This document shows, one piece after another, positions 62,914 to 64,000 of a DNA stretch of 64,000 nucleotides. The first letter of the stretch is position 1, and each line of letters starts with the position of its first letter. Source of the DNA: an uncultured Cohaesibacter sp. (GTDB lineage: Bacteria; Pseudomonadota; Alphaproteobacteria; Rhizobiales; Cohaesibacteraceae); assembly GCF_963676485.1 (NCBI RefSeq), contig NZ_OY781114.1, forward strand, positions 2,513,001 to 2,577,000. The letters run 5' to 3'. The position numbers and the translations under genes are program-made. The notes beneath the pieces are model-generated. The model was given only the letters and a program-made list of their open reading frames with translations. It made no database searches and had not been told where the DNA came from.

Positions 62914-62952
62914 GGATACTATCCAAACAAAGGGATACTATTCGCTTAAGCG
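62914..62952. promoter_or_regulatory. Direct repeats and palindrome between metX and chorismate mutase gene
   Basis: GGATACTATCC (62914-62924) and GGATACTATTC (62933-62943) are direct repeats 19 bases apart, followed by the perfect palindrome CGCTTAAGCG (62943-62952). They lie upstream of both divergent genes. Confidence 0.5.
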
Positions 62953-63047
62953 TATCAGGTGGCGCATGGAAATCGCCCTGTTGCCAGATGCGTTTCATCA
63001 GCGTCGACCAACGGTTGGTGTGAATCTAAAACGAAGACGGAACGATC

Positions 63048-63893
63048 ATGACGGATAGCAAGCATGGCGGCGCGCAAAAGGACGAGCCGACACTGGACGA
63101 GCTGCGGCAGAGAATTGACAGCATTGATGAGTCCATTCATCGGCATTTGATTGAACGCAGCGAAATCGTTCAGGCCCTGATTGCGGTCAAGCGCACCCAC
63201 AAGCCCGGAGCTGCCTTCCGTCCCGGGCGCGAGATGGACATGATGCGCAGGCTTGTCGGGCGGCATCGGGGCATCCTGCCAATCACGACCGTGGAGCATC
63301 TCTGGCGCGAAATTATCGCCACCTTCACCCATATGCAGGCGCCTTATGATGTCATTGTCGCGCCGGGCGTTGAATTGCGTGATGTGGCCCGCTTCTATTT
63401 CGGTTTCACGGTGGGCTTCAAGCAAGCCTCCGACAGTGCTGGCGTGATCGATCAGGTGCGTGAGGGCGACGGAGCGGCTCTGGGGCTTGTGGCCAATCAG
63501 AAGGATGCTGAGAGCGCCTGGTGGGTTCCTCTTTCCAAAGACGGTGTGCAGATTATCGGCCGCTTGCCGGTGATCAAGCAGGCGGGACGCCCGGTGGATC
63601 AGGATAGCTTCGTGCTCTCCATGCCGCTGATGGATACCACCGTGCCGGATGTGCGTCTGATTGCGCTTTGTGCGCCTCACGAAGAAGGGGTGCAGGAGGC
63701 TGTTGGCAGCATCGGTGGCCAGTTGATCTCCTGCGTTATGGAAGAGGGGCATTGCGAATGCCTTGTCGCCGTACCTTTCTCGGTGTCGGATTTCGAAGTG
63801 GAAGGCCTCACTCGCTCTGCAAACAATCCGATGGTGATCCGCGGGGTTGTCGGTGGCTACTGGTCGCCAATTTCACTCTCTGCTGCCGAATAG
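63048..63893 (+). CDS. Chorismate mutase (AroQ-type) with C-terminal extension
   Basis: Rearranges chorismate to prephenate for phenylalanine and tyrosine synthesis. 281 residues. N-terminal AroQ helical domain (about 15-100): LDELRQRIDSIDESIHRHLIERSEIVQ and the later FRPGREMDMMRRLVGRHRG carry the Arg/Lys/Glu active-site pattern. The remaining ~180 residues are not a recognisable prephenate dehydratase catalytic domain (no TRF motif seen), but match the long form found next to hisC/tyrA in Hyphomicrobiales. Those genes would be expected just past the window. It is divergent from metX. Confidence 0.88.
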   Translation: MTDSKHGGAQKDEPTLDELRQRIDSIDESIHRHLIERSEIVQALIAVKRTHKPGAAFRPGREMDMMRRLVGRHRGILPITTVEHLWREIIATFTHMQAPYDVIVAPGVELRDVARFYFGFTVGFKQASDSAGVIDQVREGDGAALGLVANQKDAESAWWVPLSKDGVQIIGRLPVIKQAGRPVDQDSFVLSMPLMDTTVPDVRLIALCAPHEEGVQEAVGSIGGQLISCVMEEGHCECLVAVPFSVSDFEVEGLTRSANNPMVIRGVVGGYWSPISLSAAE

Positions 63894-64000
63894 CACTTGG
63901 TACGGCTTTGACAGGCACGAATCCTTGATCTTCCGATCAAATCTGCTCCTTTGATCGTTCAATCCTACCTTTTTGCTTGAATGGGCTTCCGGCTTGGCTG
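63894..64000. other. Window end
   Basis: 107 bases with no gene; a small GATC-rich repeat area (CTTGATCTTCCGATCAA). Too short to say more. Confidence 0.3.

Noticed and set aside
62805..63047. SAM-II riboswitch before metX
   Set aside because: A GATTTGAC word is present but it forms the -35 of a promoter. The pseudoknot elements of SAM-II are not found and the leader would be too short.
1..64000. CRISPR array or prophage structural genes
   Set aside because: No regularly spaced repeats and no capsid, tail or terminase-like proteins are seen.

Overview
The window looks like chromosomal DNA of an alphaproteobacterium of the Hyphomicrobiales (Rhizobiales) type, probably marine or saline. The signs are a RirA-type iron regulator with Cys91/Cys99/Cys105 next to a Zur, monomeric NADP isocitrate dehydrogenase, a metX-metW operon divergent from a chorismate mutase gene, PhaR/PhaB polyester genes, a fused TRAP transporter with a TAXI binding protein, and a moderate base composition. 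A Cohaesibacter-like genus would fit, but that is inference. I see no rRNA, tRNA, CRISPR array or complete prophage.

Layout. 1-9.5 kb: a chemoreceptor (cut by the left edge), icd, an iolG-like dehydrogenase, an ArsR regulator and a CHASE2-PAS-EAL signalling protein. 9.5-17 kb: a catabolic locus with a beta-keto acid cleavage enzyme and a class-III aminotransferase, divergent from an RpiR regulator, a TAXI-TRAP transporter and a universal stress protein. It is best read as import and breakdown of an unknown amino acid whose transamination gives a beta-keto acid. 17-24 kb: methylglyoxal synthase, arginase, an AsmA-like envelope protein and glucose-6-phosphate isomerase.

24-31.3 kb is the accessory part. 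It holds an orphan four-TM protein, a Phd antitoxin with a truncated Doc toxin, a small tyrosine recombinase with a complete catalytic set, a second chemoreceptor, an IS110 transposase with an internal deletion, a frameshifted acetyltransferase and a small AT-rich membrane protein. Several non-coding stretches and short repeats lie among them. It reads as a decayed insertion zone.

31.3-41.7 kb: a peptide-type ABC importer operon (ATPase, two permeases, binding protein), a thiamine-diphosphate enzyme, glutaryl-CoA dehydrogenase and a GcvA-like LysR regulator, then a DmpI-like tautomerase and an HxlR regulator behind a pair of near-identical operators. 41.8-48.1 kb: rirA, zur, ispG, ispA, then ahpD, ahpC and divergent oxyR (metal, isoprenoid and peroxide functions). 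48.4-53.9 kb: rpmF, two small unknown genes, a frameshifted GGDEF-EAL gene, phaR and phaB.

54-64 kb: an EamA exporter, znuB-znuC with a convincing Zur box, an ALDH7-type semialdehyde dehydrogenase divergent from an Lrp-type regulator with paired palindromes between them, gloB, a methyltransferase, metW-metX and a chorismate mutase gene. Likely links inside the window are Zur acting on znuCB, OxyR on ahpCD, PhaR on phaB, the Lrp protein on the ALDH7 gene, HxlR on the tautomerase and RpiR on the TRAP/aminotransferase locus. These rest on gene order plus visible palindromes and are not proven. I found no clearly new multi-gene defence or biosynthetic system. The most distinctive items are the TRAP/aminotransferase/BKACE locus and several strongly patterned operator regions.
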